This document shows, in pieces, positions 8,253-16,894 of a DNA stretch of 64,000 bases. Origin of the DNA: Sva-07 sp964651825. GTDB taxonomy: Bacteria > Actinomycetota > Acidimicrobiia > Acidimicrobiales > Ilumatobacteraceae. The stretch is taken from contig CAZYWK010000002.1 of assembly GCA_964651825.1 (NCBI GenBank), forward strand, positions 1-64,000, given 5' to 3'. Positions within the stretch are counted from its first letter, which is position 1. Each line of letters begins with the position of its first letter. Under the pieces are notes generated by a model. That model searched no databases and was not told where the DNA came from. It worked only from the letters and a program-made list of their open reading frames with translations. A program made the position numbers and the translations under genes.

Positions 8253-8801
8253 ATGACCAGTCTCCCGAACCGTCCGCACACGGCGCTGATCGTCGTCGAC
8301 GTCCAGAACGGCGTCGTTGCCGAGGCGCACCAGCGCGACGAAGTGATCGGCAACATCAGCGCGCTGGTCGACAAGGCCAGGGCGCAGAGCGTTGCGGTCG
8401 TGTGGGTCCAGCACTCCAGCGACGAACTCGTCGAAGGCAGCGATGCGTGGCAGTACGTGCCGGAGCTCGAACGTCTCGGCTCCGAGCCCGTGGTCCACAA
8501 GATCTACGGCGATTCGTTCGAGGCGACGACGCTCGAATCGGAACTGGCCGCGCGCGGCGTCGGCCGGGTGGTGGTCGCCGGCGCCCAGACCGATGCCTGT
8601 GTCCGGGCGACGCTGCACGGCGCGTTCGTCCGTGGCTACGACACCACGTTGGTCGGCGACGCGCACACCACCGAGGACTTCACGTCGTACGGCATGCCCC
8701 CGCCCGACAAGGTGATCGCCCACACCAACATGTACTGGACGTGGCAGGAGGCACCCGACCGCACCGCTGCCGTGGTCGACACCGCCGACATCGAGTTCTG
8801 A
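8253..8801 (+). CDS. Isochorismatase-family cysteine hydrolase
   Basis: This 182-residue protein has the family catalytic triad: Asp in ALIVVDVQNGV, Lys in VVHKIYGDSF and Cys in VAGAQTDACVRATLHGA. Relatives include nicotinamidase, N-carbamoylsarcosine amidase, peroxyureidoacrylate amidohydrolase and isochorismatase; the substrate is undetermined. ATG 8253 yields the standard N-terminus (HTALIVVDVQN). The putative promoter hexamer TACGGT is at 8225-8230, leaving a short leader. Confidence 0.88.
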   Translation: MTSLPNRPHTALIVVDVQNGVVAEAHQRDEVIGNISALVDKARAQSVAVVWVQHSSDELVEGSDAWQYVPELERLGSEPVVHKIYGDSFEATTLESELAARGVGRVVVAGAQTDACVRATLHGAFVRGYDTTLVGDAHTTEDFTSYGMPPPDKVIAHTNMYWTWQEAPDRTAAVVDTADIEF

Positions 8802-8844
8802 CAACCGATTGCGCGGGGTGGCCAGTCCGTGCTTGACTCCGGCC

Positions 8845-9207
8845 ATGACCGAAGCCAATGACACCGCCGGCGAATCGACCGAGGAAGAGCTCGACGTGAC
8901 GATCGATCAGGTCGTCGAGACAGGACTCATCGATGTCGACGGCGATGGCACCATCGACGTGGTGACCGAAACGACGACCACCACCATCGATGTCGACGGC
9001 GACGGAGTGCCCGACATCGTCGAGGTGACGACCACGACCGCCTACGACCTCGACGGTGACGGTGTGCCCGACGTCGTCGAGTCGGCCACGGTGACGGGCG
9101 TGGACGTCGACGGTGACGGCGAGTTCAGCGACGACGAGATCACGATCGAGGGTGCGGTGGCTGTCAGCGACGAGCTCGCCGCCGAACTCGAAGCCGCCGA
9201 CGAGTGA
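8845..9207 (+). CDS. Acidic calcium-binding-like repeat protein (four DxDGDG repeats)
   Basis: The 120-residue, strongly acidic protein holds four repeats beginning at bases 8932, 8989, 9046 and 9103. Each is exactly 57 bases (19 residues) apart, with core D-V/L-D-G-D-G-V-P-D-V/I-V followed by a Thr-rich tail. The DxDxDG pattern matches calcium loops of thrombospondin-type-3, dockerin and EF-hand repeats. No signal peptide or membrane segment is seen, which is unusual because such repeats are usually extracellular. The final unit diverges (DGEFSDDEI). Function is unknown; Ca2+ binding is inferred from the motif. Confidence 0.8.
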   Translation: MTEANDTAGESTEEELDVTIDQVVETGLIDVDGDGTIDVVTETTTTTIDVDGDGVPDIVEVTTTTAYDLDGDGVPDVVESATVTGVDVDGDGEFSDDEITIEGAVAVSDELAAELEAADE

Positions 9208-9224
9208 ACTGAGGTCGGCCCCGC

Positions 9225-9815
9225 TCAGCGGGCGCGCTCGTGGGCGTCGTGGCCGGTGCGGTCGAAGATCGTGATGATCTCGACCGGACCGTCCTGAGCC
9301 TGCATCGAGTGCGGTGTCATGGTGGAGAACTCGGCGGCTTCGCCTTCGCGGACGAGGATCGTGCGCTCGCCGAGCGTGAGGCGCACCGCGCCGCTGAGGA
9401 CGAAGAACCAGTCGTGGCCGGGATGGACACGTGGATCCGGCGGCTCGTCCGTCGGTTCGATCCGCCACTTCGCGGCGATCACCGTGCTCGTGGAATCGGG
9501 GCGTGTGAGTGGCCAGATCGTCCGGCCGGCCTCCTCGTTGGGTACGGGTTTGATGACGACGTCGTCGTGAACGGCGGTGTCGAGGAGCGACGCCACGTCG
9601 ACACCGAGCGCGGTGCAGAGCGGCAGGAGCACGTCGAGGCCGATCGTGCGGTGCCCGGTCTCGATCCGGCTCAGCGTCGACGCGCTCAGGTGCGTGCGCG
9701 AGGCGAGTTCGTCGAGCGACCAGCCCCGCGCGCTCCGAAGCGCTCGCAGCCGAGCACGGACGAGGGATTCGACGTCACCGCGAGGCGGTTCTGCATCGTG
9801 AGAAAGGCCGGTCAT
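9225..9815 (-). CDS. XRE-family transcriptional regulator with cupin sensor domain
   Basis: This 196-residue protein has an N-terminal HTH (ALRSARGWSLDELASRTHLSASTLSRIETG, quoted across the helix pair, about residues 25-60) and a C-terminal cupin (HPGHDWFFVLSGAVRLTLGE ... EFSTMTPHSMQ, quoted in parts) that usually senses a small ligand. It diverges from the flavoprotein-methyltransferase gene and probably controls it and itself through the palindrome at 9837-9851. ATG 9815 was preferred to a TTG at 9851, which lies inside the operator. Confidence 0.88.
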   Translation of the reverse strand: MTGLSHDAEPPRGDVESLVRARLRALRSARGWSLDELASRTHLSASTLSRIETGHRTIGLDVLLPLCTALGVDVASLLDTAVHDDVVIKPVPNEEAGRTIWPLTRPDSTSTVIAAKWRIEPTDEPPDPRVHPGHDWFFVLSGAVRLTLGERTILVREGEAAEFSTMTPHSMQAQDGPVEIITIFDRTGHDAHERAR

Positions 9816-9836
9816 GCCGACCACCCTGGCAGGTGC

Positions 9837-9865
9837 TTGCGAATTCCGCAACCTTGCATGCGGAA
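9837..9865. promoter_or_regulatory. Candidate XRE-cupin operator at divergent promoter
   Basis: TTGCGAATTCCGCAA (9837-9851, arms TTGCG/CGCAA) is followed by the related half-site TTGCATGCGGAA (9854-9865); both contain TGCGGAA in opposite orientation. The rightward -10 TACCGT (9880-9885) follows, so a bound regulator would block access to the promoter. Confidence 0.5.
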
Positions 9866-9892
9866 CGTGGGTTGTTCGGTACCGTCGTCGAC

Positions 9893-11587
9893 ATGCCAGG
9901 AACCGACCAGCAGGACCTCCAATCGTTCGACGTGATCGTGATCGGCGGGAGCGCCGCTGGGCTCAGCGCGGCGCTCGCGCTGGGTCGCTCGCGCCGATCC
10001 GTTCTCGTGATCGACGCCGGCGCGCCCCGCAACGCGCCCGCTGCCCACATGCACGGTGTCCTCGGCCACGACGGGCTCCCACCGTCGGAGTTCGTGGCTC
10101 TCGGCCGCGCGGAGGTCGCCAGGTACGGCGTCGAGCTCGTGGAGGGAGTCGCCGTCGATGCTCGCCGCGGTGACGACGAGTCCTTCGAGGTCGACCTGGC
10201 CGACGGGACCACGCGTCGGGCACGGCGACTCGTTGTGGCGACCGGAGCGACCGACGAGCTCCCGGAGATCACCAACCTCCGTTCGCGGTGGGGCGCCGAC
10301 GTCATCCACTGCCCGTACTGTCACGGCTGGGAGGTGCGTGACACCCGCATCGCGGTGATCTCCACCGGTCCCATGGGTGTTCACCAGGCCACCCTGTTCC
10401 GCCAGTGGTCCGACGACGTGACCCTGATCGTGCACACCGGTCCGCTGCCCACCCCGGACCAGGTACGTCGGCTCGGCGCCCGCGGCGTGCGGATCGTCGA
10501 GGGCATCGTGCGTGAGGTGGACGTGGCCGATGACCGGATCACCGGCGTGTGCTTGGACGACGACACGCGCCTGGACGTCGACACCGTGGTCGTCGGGCCG
10601 CGCGTCGTCGCGCACTCGCCGGTGCTCGACGCGCTCGGGGTCGCTCGTGTGCCGAGCCCGCGGGGCGAGGAGTTCGCCCTGGGCTACGAGGTCGACCCGA
10701 TGGGCCAGACCTCGGTCGCGGGCGTCTGGGCCGCCGGCAACGTCGTCGACGCCTTCGCCACCGTCCCGGCGGCGGTCGCGAGCGGCTATCAGACCGGCGC
10801 GGTGCTGAACGCCGACCTGATCGAGGACGACACCGACCGTGTCCTGGCTGCACTCACGTCGCACGATCATCCTCACTCCCACGAGCACTCTCACGATCAC
10901 TCGCGCGCAGACGGTCACGTGCACGGGGGTCTGCTGCACGCCGACGATCTGGCCGACGACGTTGAACCACCCGTGTTCGACCAGGCGTTCTGGGATTCCC
11001 GCTACGAGGCGGCCGACCAGATCTGGAGTGGCAACGCCAACCCGCAGCTCGTGGCCGAGGTCGCCGATCTACGGCCCGGCCGAGCGCTCGACGTCGGAGC
11101 CGGCGAAGGCGCCGACGCCATCTGGCTCGCCGAACGGGGCTGGACGGTCGAGGCGGTCGACATCTCACCCGTCGCGCTCGAACGCGGCCGACGTCAGGCC
11201 GAACCACTCGGCCCGGAGATCGCTGGTCGGATCACGTGGCGCGCTGCTGACGTCCTCACCGACCCGCTCGGGCCCGACACGTACGACCTGGTGTCGCTCC
11301 AGTTCATGCAGTTCGATCTCGCCGAACGCACCGGGCTGTTCGAACGTGCCGTCGCCGCGGTGGCGCCGGGCGGCACCCTGCTGATCGTCGGGCACCATCC
11401 GTCTGTTCTGCATGGCGGTCTCGGACCGGAGCACATGGCGGAGCGCTTCTACACCGCCGACGAGATCGTCGAGCTCCTCGACGACGACTGGACAGTGGTG
11501 ACGGCCGAGGCCCGCCCGCGCACGATGAACGTCGAGGGTGCCGAGACGACGATTCACGACACCGTGCTCCACGCCCAGCGCCGCTGA
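9893..11587 (+). CDS. Fused NAD(P)/FAD oxidoreductase and class I SAM methyltransferase
   Basis: The protein has 564 residues in three parts. Residues 1-315 form a thioredoxin-reductase-like flavoprotein: VIVIGGSAAGLSAALALGRS, a CPYC pair in VIHCPYCHGWEV, and the C-terminal FAD motif GVWAAGNVVDAFA. A linker near residues 320-345 is extremely His-rich (HDHPHSHEHSHDHS). From about residue 360 a methyltransferase follows, with WDSRYEAADQIWSGNANPQL and the SAM motif ALDVGAGEGADAIWLAERGW. I believe this domain order is known in actinobacteria; its substrate is not known to me. Start ATG 9893 has TACCGT ending 7 nucleotides upstream. Confidence 0.88.
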   Translation: MPGTDQQDLQSFDVIVIGGSAAGLSAALALGRSRRSVLVIDAGAPRNAPAAHMHGVLGHDGLPPSEFVALGRAEVARYGVELVEGVAVDARRGDDESFEVDLADGTTRRARRLVVATGATDELPEITNLRSRWGADVIHCPYCHGWEVRDTRIAVISTGPMGVHQATLFRQWSDDVTLIVHTGPLPTPDQVRRLGARGVRIVEGIVREVDVADDRITGVCLDDDTRLDVDTVVVGPRVVAHSPVLDALGVARVPSPRGEEFALGYEVDPMGQTSVAGVWAAGNVVDAFATVPAAVASGYQTGAVLNADLIEDDTDRVLAALTSHDHPHSHEHSHDHSRADGHVHGGLLHADDLADDVEPPVFDQAFWDSRYEAADQIWSGNANPQLVAEVADLRPGRALDVGAGEGADAIWLAERGWTVEAVDISPVALERGRRQAEPLGPEIAGRITWRAADVLTDPLGPDTYDLVSLQFMQFDLAERTGLFERAVAAVAPGGTLLIVGHHPSVLHGGLGPEHMAERFYTADEIVELLDDDWTVVTAEARPRTMNVEGAETTIHDTVLHAQRR

Positions 11588-11665
11588 CCCGCGCGCCGTG
11601 ACCCGCGCCAAGTCCGCGATCCCGGCCGGGCCCGACGAGGTCACGCCGGCTCTACGCTCGGCCCC

Positions 11666-12514
11666 GTGAGCATCACGGTCGCGGCGAACCACGAACCTGA
11701 CCTGCACCCGTGGAACGCCGGCTTCGAGTGGACCGATCACGCCGGTCCGTTCCGGCGCCTCACCCCGGAGCAGGTGACCCAGTTCGACGAGCTCGGCTTC
11801 GTCGTGCTCGAGGACCAGTTCACCGACGACGAGCTCGCTCCCGTCATCGCGGCGACCGACGTTCGCCAGGCCGAGGCCGAGCGGATGCTCGCCACGATGG
11901 AGGGGGAGCGGTTCTCGATCGCCGAGCGGGGCGCGATCAGCTTCGGACTGTTCCCGGTGCTCACCGACGAGGTGGCTCGCCGCTTCGCCACACACCCGGT
12001 GTTCGTCGATCTGTGCCACGACCTGATCGGCCCCGACGTCCGGCTGTACCACGACCAGGCCGTGTACAAGTACCCCGAGAAACCGCGCCGGTTCCCGTGG
12101 CACCAGGACAACGGCTACACGTTCGTCGAGCCGCAGCAGTACCTCACCTGTTGGGTCGCGCTCACCGACGCCACGGTCGACAACGGGTGCCCACAGATCG
12201 TGCCAGGGCTCCATCGCCTCGGGACGCTGCGCCACCACTTCACCGACCCGCTCGGCTGGGAGATCTTCGAGGAGCACCCCGACGCCGTCGCCGCACCGGT
12301 CGGCAGGGGCGGGATCGTGGTGTTCTCGTCGCTGTCGCCGCATCTCACCGGCCCGAACACGACCGATGCGGTGCGCAAGGCCTACATCCTCCAGTACGCC
12401 CCCGATGGGGCCAGGGCGCTGCGCGGTGACATCGACCACCCGCCGTCGTCGAGCGAACCGGCCGACGACCCCGCCCGGCAGTTCCCCGTCCTCGTCGCCG
12501 GTGCCCCGGCGTAG
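11666..12514 (+). CDS. Phytanoyl-CoA dioxygenase (PhyH) family protein
   Basis: The 282-residue protein belongs to the Fe(II)/2-oxoglutarate-dependent hydroxylases. The metal site is visible as His146-x-Asp148 in FPWHQDNGYTF, with the distal His in SLSPHLTGPNTTDAVRKAY followed by the 2-oxoglutarate-binding Arg. The family includes phytanoyl-CoA, ectoine and secondary-metabolite hydroxylases; the substrate is unknown. GTG 11666 has TACGCT ending 7 nucleotides upstream (leaderless arrangement). It is convergent with the ATP-grasp gene 9 bases downstream. Confidence 0.85.
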   Translation: MSITVAANHEPDLHPWNAGFEWTDHAGPFRRLTPEQVTQFDELGFVVLEDQFTDDELAPVIAATDVRQAEAERMLATMEGERFSIAERGAISFGLFPVLTDEVARRFATHPVFVDLCHDLIGPDVRLYHDQAVYKYPEKPRRFPWHQDNGYTFVEPQQYLTCWVALTDATVDNGCPQIVPGLHRLGTLRHHFTDPLGWEIFEEHPDAVAAPVGRGGIVVFSSLSPHLTGPNTTDAVRKAYILQYAPDGARALRGDIDHPPSSSEPADDPARQFPVLVAGAPA

Positions 12515-12523
12515 GCGACGGGT

Positions 12524-13936
12524 TCACTCGGTCGCCGCGGGCGAGAGGCCGGAGGTCGGGGTGCCGAGTTCGGCGGCCGCGAAGCGCCAGAACGCGACGG
12601 CCCGCCCGCCCGTCGACGGGCCGACCGGCGTCGCCGCCGGCGCGTACCGGCAGCGCACGATGCCCTCGCCCGCCGTGACTGAGCCGGCGATCGCCGCCCG
12701 GTCGTCATCGTCGTTCGCCCAACGCCAGCTCCCCGCACCAAACACGACGGGGCGCTCGGTGACGGCGACCGGCGAGCTCAGCCCCGGCTTCCACGTACCC
12801 CCGGCACGATGCGCATCGGCCACCACGACGAGCTCGCGTTCGAGCTCGGCAGCATTGATCCCGAGCGGCCGGCCCGATCCGATCACCTCGTTGATCAGCA
12901 GGATCGGTACGTCACCGCCGGCGCGGGCGATCGTGTTGACCCCCGCCCCGAACCGCGGATTGAGCTCGGTCGGCCAGAAGCCGTCCGGAGCGGCGACACC
13001 GTCGACGGTGAACGTGCCCTTGAAGCCGACCTCGGCACGCAGCTGCTCGCCGACACGCCGGGCGACGGCGACCATCTGCGCGCGGATCGCGTCCGACGGG
13101 TCCCAGAACGTCGCGCATCCCGCGTAGAAGAACTCGCGCGAGCCGTCGTCGAGCACTCGCCGGAGCACGACCATCTCGACGGGTCGCAGCACCGCGACCC
13201 CGTCGGGGAGCACGATCCCGTGGATCGAGCACGGGACACCGTCGATGAACGGCATCACCCGTACGCGGTCGCAGTGACCGGCGAGCGTCGCACGGGCCTG
13301 CACCGCTGACGGCTCGTCGGCCACCCATCGCGTGTGCTCGGCTCCGCCGTGGAACCCGTCGCGGGCGTCGGCGGCCCAGACCGTTCCGTGCCCCCGGTCG
13401 AGCGACGGCGCCGCTTCCGCGGCATCGGCCAGCGGCACGACGACGGACGGTTGACGGTCGACGCCGGCACGATCCCAGAACGCGTCGATGACGACCTTGT
13501 CCTCGAGCGCGACCCATTCGGGGCGGCGGTGGGCGAGGAACGGGCGGCCGTCGAGGTGTGCGGCGGTGTTGAGGAACGTGCCGATGACGACGGCCGTGCG
13601 GTCGGGATCGAATGAGGTCACCGCCGCAACCACTTCGGGTGGCGGCTCCTCGAGCGCGCGGTTCGAGAAGTGGATCCGTTCCATCAACGCCAAGCCGGGT
13701 GGAGGCGTCACCACGACGGTCGGCCCGGCGGGTAGTGGGCCGACACCCGTGCCCTCGGTCGCGACGACGAGCACGTCGGCGACACCGGCGTCGTGCAAGC
13801 TCGGGAGGCGCTCGGTCCAGGCTGCGGCCACCGACCCGGCGAGGATGACGCGTCGCCCTCCGACGACCGAGCGCAGCGCGCTCGCCCACCACGTGTCGCT
13901 CGCGGTCGCTCCCATGGGATCACGGTACGTGGCCAT
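12524..13936 (-). CDS. ATP-grasp-like protein of unknown substrate
   Basis: This protein has 470 residues from ATG 13936 (463 from ATG 13915). A Rossmann-like N-terminus (GGRRVILAGSVAAAW) precedes a central and C-terminal region resembling ATP-grasp ligases: DGVPCSIHGIVLPDGVAVLRP, GFKGTFTVDGV, and WPTELNPRFGAGVNTIARAG, where the N-P-R-F element matches the Mg-ATP ligand segment. It probably joins a carboxylate to an amine or similar nucleophile, but no partner gene indicates the product. It is divergent from the aldo/keto reductase with a 55-base spacer. Confidence 0.6.
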   Translation of the reverse strand: MATYRDPMGATASDTWWASALRSVVGGRRVILAGSVAAAWTERLPSLHDAGVADVLVVATEGTGVGPLPAGPTVVVTPPPGLALMERIHFSNRALEEPPPEVVAAVTSFDPDRTAVVIGTFLNTAAHLDGRPFLAHRRPEWVALEDKVVIDAFWDRAGVDRQPSVVVPLADAAEAAPSLDRGHGTVWAADARDGFHGGAEHTRWVADEPSAVQARATLAGHCDRVRVMPFIDGVPCSIHGIVLPDGVAVLRPVEMVVLRRVLDDGSREFFYAGCATFWDPSDAIRAQMVAVARRVGEQLRAEVGFKGTFTVDGVAAPDGFWPTELNPRFGAGVNTIARAGGDVPILLINEVIGSGRPLGINAAELERELVVVADAHRAGGTWKPGLSSPVAVTERPVVFGAGSWRWANDDDDRAAIAGSVTAGEGIVRCRYAPAATPVGPSTGGRAVAFWRFAAAELGTPTSGLSPAATE

Positions 13937-13991
13937 GGTCCGCTGGTCGGGGTGGATATGGTCGGATGAGACCGTCGCTAGGTTGGCGCCC

Positions 13992-14927
13992 ATGGAGTTC
14001 AGGTCGCTCGGTCAGCTGCAGGTGTCGGTCGTCGGTCTGGGCTGCAACAACTTCGGGATGCGGCTCGACCCCGCGGCCACCAAGCTGGTCGTCGACGCCG
14101 CGCTGGACGCCGGCATCACCTACTTCGACACCGCCGAGAGCTACGGCAACGGGCAGTCCGAGGAGTACCTGGGCCAGGCGCTGAAGGGCCGTCGCGACGA
14201 GGCGGTCGTCGCCACGAAGTGGGGCCACACGATGAGCCTCGAACCCGGCGAGCGCGGGGGCGACCCCGCACAGATCCGCCGCCGCCTGGAGGCGAGTCTG
14301 GCGCGGCTCGGCACCGACCACGTCGATCACTTCCAGCTCCACCGTCCGGACCCCGAGACTCCGCTGGAGGAGACCCTCGGCTGTCTCGCCGAACTGCGTG
14401 ACGAGGGCAAGCTCCGCGAGATCGGCTGCACCCACTTCACCGCCGACGAGCTGCGCCGCTCGCATGCGGCTGCCACCGACCACGCCTTGGCGCCGTACGC
14501 CTCGGTGCAGAACCACTACAGCCTGCTCCACCGCGATCCGGAGACGAACGGCGTCCTCGACGCCTGCGCCGAGCTCGGCGTGGCGTTCGTGCCGTACTTC
14601 CCGCTCGAGTCCGGCCTGCTCACCGGCAAGTTCCGCCAGGGGCAGGCGCGACCGGAAGGCACCCGGCTTGCGGCATGGGGTGATCGCGCCAAGGAGTTCA
14701 TCGACGACGACAAGCTCGCCGTCGTCGAGCGGCTGATCGACTGGACGGCCGCCCGCGGGCACACACTGCTCGACCTCGCCGTCAGCTGGCACACGTCGAA
14801 CGCACTGGTCGCGTCGGTGATCGCCGGCGCCACCAAGCCTGAACAGGTCACCGCCAACGTCGCCGCCGCCGGCTGGGCGCTGACGACCGCCGACCGCGCC
14901 GAGGTCGACGCGCTGATCGCCGCCTGA
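13992..14927 (+). CDS. Aldo/keto reductase
   Basis: The protein has 311 residues with an NADPH-dependent (alpha/beta)8 fold. The signature ITYFDTAESYGNGQSEEYLG contains the catalytic Asp and Tyr, VVATKWGH the Lys and DHFQLHRPDPETP the His. It reduces carbonyls of unknown identity. ATG 13992 has TAGGTT ending exactly 7 nucleotides upstream with only GGCGCCC between, so the transcript is probably leaderless. Its stop lies 8 bases from the convergent TetR gene. Confidence 0.9.
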   Translation: MEFRSLGQLQVSVVGLGCNNFGMRLDPAATKLVVDAALDAGITYFDTAESYGNGQSEEYLGQALKGRRDEAVVATKWGHTMSLEPGERGGDPAQIRRRLEASLARLGTDHVDHFQLHRPDPETPLEETLGCLAELRDEGKLREIGCTHFTADELRRSHAAATDHALAPYASVQNHYSLLHRDPETNGVLDACAELGVAFVPYFPLESGLLTGKFRQGQARPEGTRLAAWGDRAKEFIDDDKLAVVERLIDWTAARGHTLLDLAVSWHTSNALVASVIAGATKPEQVTANVAAAGWALTTADRAEVDALIAA

Positions 14928-14935
14928 GCAGAGCC

Positions 14936-15550
14936 TCAGGGGTGGGCGAGGCGGAGGAGGGCGCCGAGGGCGGACTCGACGTAGACGTGCTCGAGGAAGG
15001 CCCGCTGCTCTGCACCGGGCCGGGAGCGCAGTTGCGAGAGCAGGTTCTGGATCCCTGAGAGCTGGAGCGAGACCGCGGCGCGCGCCGTGCGCTCGTCGAT
15101 CCCGAAGTCGTCGACCGCGAGCTGGGCGAAGTACTTCACCGTCCGCCGATCCCAACCACGTCGTTCGGTGCGCACGTCCGGTTGCGTGCCGAACGTGCGC
15201 AGCGGAGCGAAGAACAACCCGTGCTCCTCGGAAGCCTCCAGCGCGGAGCGCACCAAGGCGCGCAGCTTGGCCTCGAAGCCGGCAGGCGCCGCGGTGACCA
15301 CCCCGCTCATCGACCGGTTGAGACGCTCCGCCTCCCGCCGGTAGAGCGCGGCGAGCAGTTCGTCCTTGTTGGCGAAGTGCTTGTACAGCAGGGCCCGCGT
15401 GACTCCGGCGCGCTCGGCGACCGTGCCCATCGTGATCGGCGCCGTGCCGCGCTCGACGACGAGCTGCTTCGTGATGTCCAGCAACGCCTCGCGTCGCCCG
15501 TCGGCCGAGAGCCGTGCGGCGCCTTCGCGCGCTGCCTTGCGTTTCGGCAT
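14936..15550 (-). CDS. TetR-family transcriptional regulator
   Basis: The protein has 204 residues. The N-terminal TetR HTH reads ITMGTVAERAGVTRALLYKHF, quoted in two overlapping parts, at about residues 33-55; the C-terminal domain is variable and ligand-binding. It is divergent from the amidohydrolase gene, and the 144-base spacer carries two copies of a 17-base palindrome, so it very likely represses that gene and itself. ATG 15550 gives a basic N-terminus (MPKRKAAREG) typical of the family. Confidence 0.9.
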   Translation of the reverse strand: MPKRKAAREGAARLSADGRREALLDITKQLVVERGTAPITMGTVAERAGVTRALLYKHFANKDELLAALYRREAERLNRSMSGVVTAAPAGFEAKLRALVRSALEASEEHGLFFAPLRTFGTQPDVRTERRGWDRRTVKYFAQLAVDDFGIDERTARAAVSLQLSGIQNLLSQLRSRPGAEQRAFLEHVYVESALGALLRLAHP

Positions 15551-15572
15551 CGGGGCAGTCTGCCACGCCGCC

Positions 15573-15634
15573 GGTTGCACTCTGTCACCGGTTGCTGATA
15601 CCGTCCGATCGGGGAACGGTGACACTTTGTCACC
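15573..15634. promoter_or_regulatory. Paired TetR operators
   Basis: The near-perfect palindrome GGTGACACTTTGTCACC (15618-15634) and the variant GGTTGCACTCTGTCACC (15573-15589) lie exactly 45 bases apart in the spacer between the TetR gene and the amidohydrolase. Each falls near one of the two starts, the first 23 bases from the TetR ATG and the second 60 bases from the amidohydrolase ATG. Confidence 0.7.
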
Positions 15635-15694
15635 AGGCTATGGATCGAGCCGCACGCGGTTCGCCGACGGTTCGCAACACGAACGGAGCATGCA

Positions 15695-16891
15695 ATGACC
15701 GACACCGCGCTGACGGAAGCGGCACACATCGACACGACGTACTCCAAGGGCCGCCCGACGCTCGACGCCGACAGCCACCTGATGGAGCTGCCCGGCTTCC
15801 TGGATGCGTACATGCCCGAGGACCTTCTCGACCGGTTGAAGGGCCGCGAGATGGCGCGTTTGGCGCCGCTGCTCGACAAGGCGACCGGCGATGCCGCGCA
15901 GCGTCAGCGTGACGACGCGGTTCGCGCGGCCGCCGAGGAACGGCTGCTGCTCGACAAGGGCTGGCTGGCGATGGGCGCCTTCGACCCGGCCGAGCGCAGC
16001 CACGTGGTCGACATGTTCGGCTTCGACGGCCAGCTCGTGTTCGCCACGTTCGCCACGGCGATGTTCATGGGCAAGGATCTCGACCTCCTGTACGCCGGCA
16101 GTTCGGCGCACAATCACGCCGTGGTCGACTTCTGCAACGACGACGCCCGACTGCTGCCCGTCGGCTTCATCCCGCTCGACGACCCCGCCCGCGCCGTCGA
16201 GCTGCTCGAGCAGGCGATCGCCATGGGGTGTGCGGCGATCCACGTGCCGTCCACGGCGGCCGGCGACCGTTCGCCGACGCACCCCGATCTCTACCCGTTC
16301 TGGGAGCTGTTGGAGGCGTCGGCCATCCCGTTCGTCCTCCACGTCGGCGGCGGCGGCCGGTTGCTCGACCGGGCGTTCCACAACAACGGCCGTCCGGTCA
16401 CCGACCACCTCGGCGGCGGCGAGAACATCCGCTCGAAGGACTTCCTCGCCATCAGCAACTCGCCCGCGCTGTTCCTCGGGGTGTTGATCCTCGACGGTCT
16501 CTTCGACCGCTACCCCGGCCTGCGCGGTGGCGTGATCGAGGAGGGAGCGAGCTGGGTCGTGTCGTGGATGCACCAGCTCGACTTCGCCCAGCGCTCGTTC
16601 CGCCGCACCGAAGCACCGCTCACCGAGCTGACGTTGAAGCCGTCGGAATACGTCCACCAGAACCTCAAGTTCACGCCGTTCCCGGGCGAGCCCGTGGGCT
16701 GGATGATCGAGCAAGCCGGCGCCGACCTGTTCATGTTCTCCACCGACTTCCCGCATCCGGAGGGTGGCCGCGACCCGCTCGCCAAGTTCGAAGCGACGAT
16801 GCTCGACACGTCAGAGGACACGAAGCACCGCTTCTACTACCAGAACATGGCCGAGCTCCTCGGCCCCGCCCTGGTCCCATCCCCGGTGTGA
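15695..16891 (+). CDS. Amidohydrolase family 2 protein (decarboxylase/hydrolase TIM barrel)
   Basis: The protein has 398 residues. The metal-binding N-terminus is altered to LDADSHLMEL (D-x-D-x-H), as in amidohydrolase-2 decarboxylases such as gamma-resorcylate and ACMS decarboxylase relatives. Later FVLHVGGGG supplies a His and MFSTDFPHPEGGRDPL the C-terminal Asp and family signature. It probably acts on an aromatic or lactone compound. An upstream CGGAG ribosome site supports ATG 15695. Two palindromes upstream suggest control by the divergent TetR protein. Confidence 0.82.
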   Translation: MTDTALTEAAHIDTTYSKGRPTLDADSHLMELPGFLDAYMPEDLLDRLKGREMARLAPLLDKATGDAAQRQRDDAVRAAAEERLLLDKGWLAMGAFDPAERSHVVDMFGFDGQLVFATFATAMFMGKDLDLLYAGSSAHNHAVVDFCNDDARLLPVGFIPLDDPARAVELLEQAIAMGCAAIHVPSTAAGDRSPTHPDLYPFWELLEASAIPFVLHVGGGGRLLDRAFHNNGRPVTDHLGGGENIRSKDFLAISNSPALFLGVLILDGLFDRYPGLRGGVIEEGASWVVSWMHQLDFAQRSFRRTEAPLTELTLKPSEYVHQNLKFTPFPGEPVGWMIEQAGADLFMFSTDFPHPEGGRDPLAKFEATMLDTSEDTKHRFYYQNMAELLGPALVPSPV

Positions 16892-16894
16892 CCC

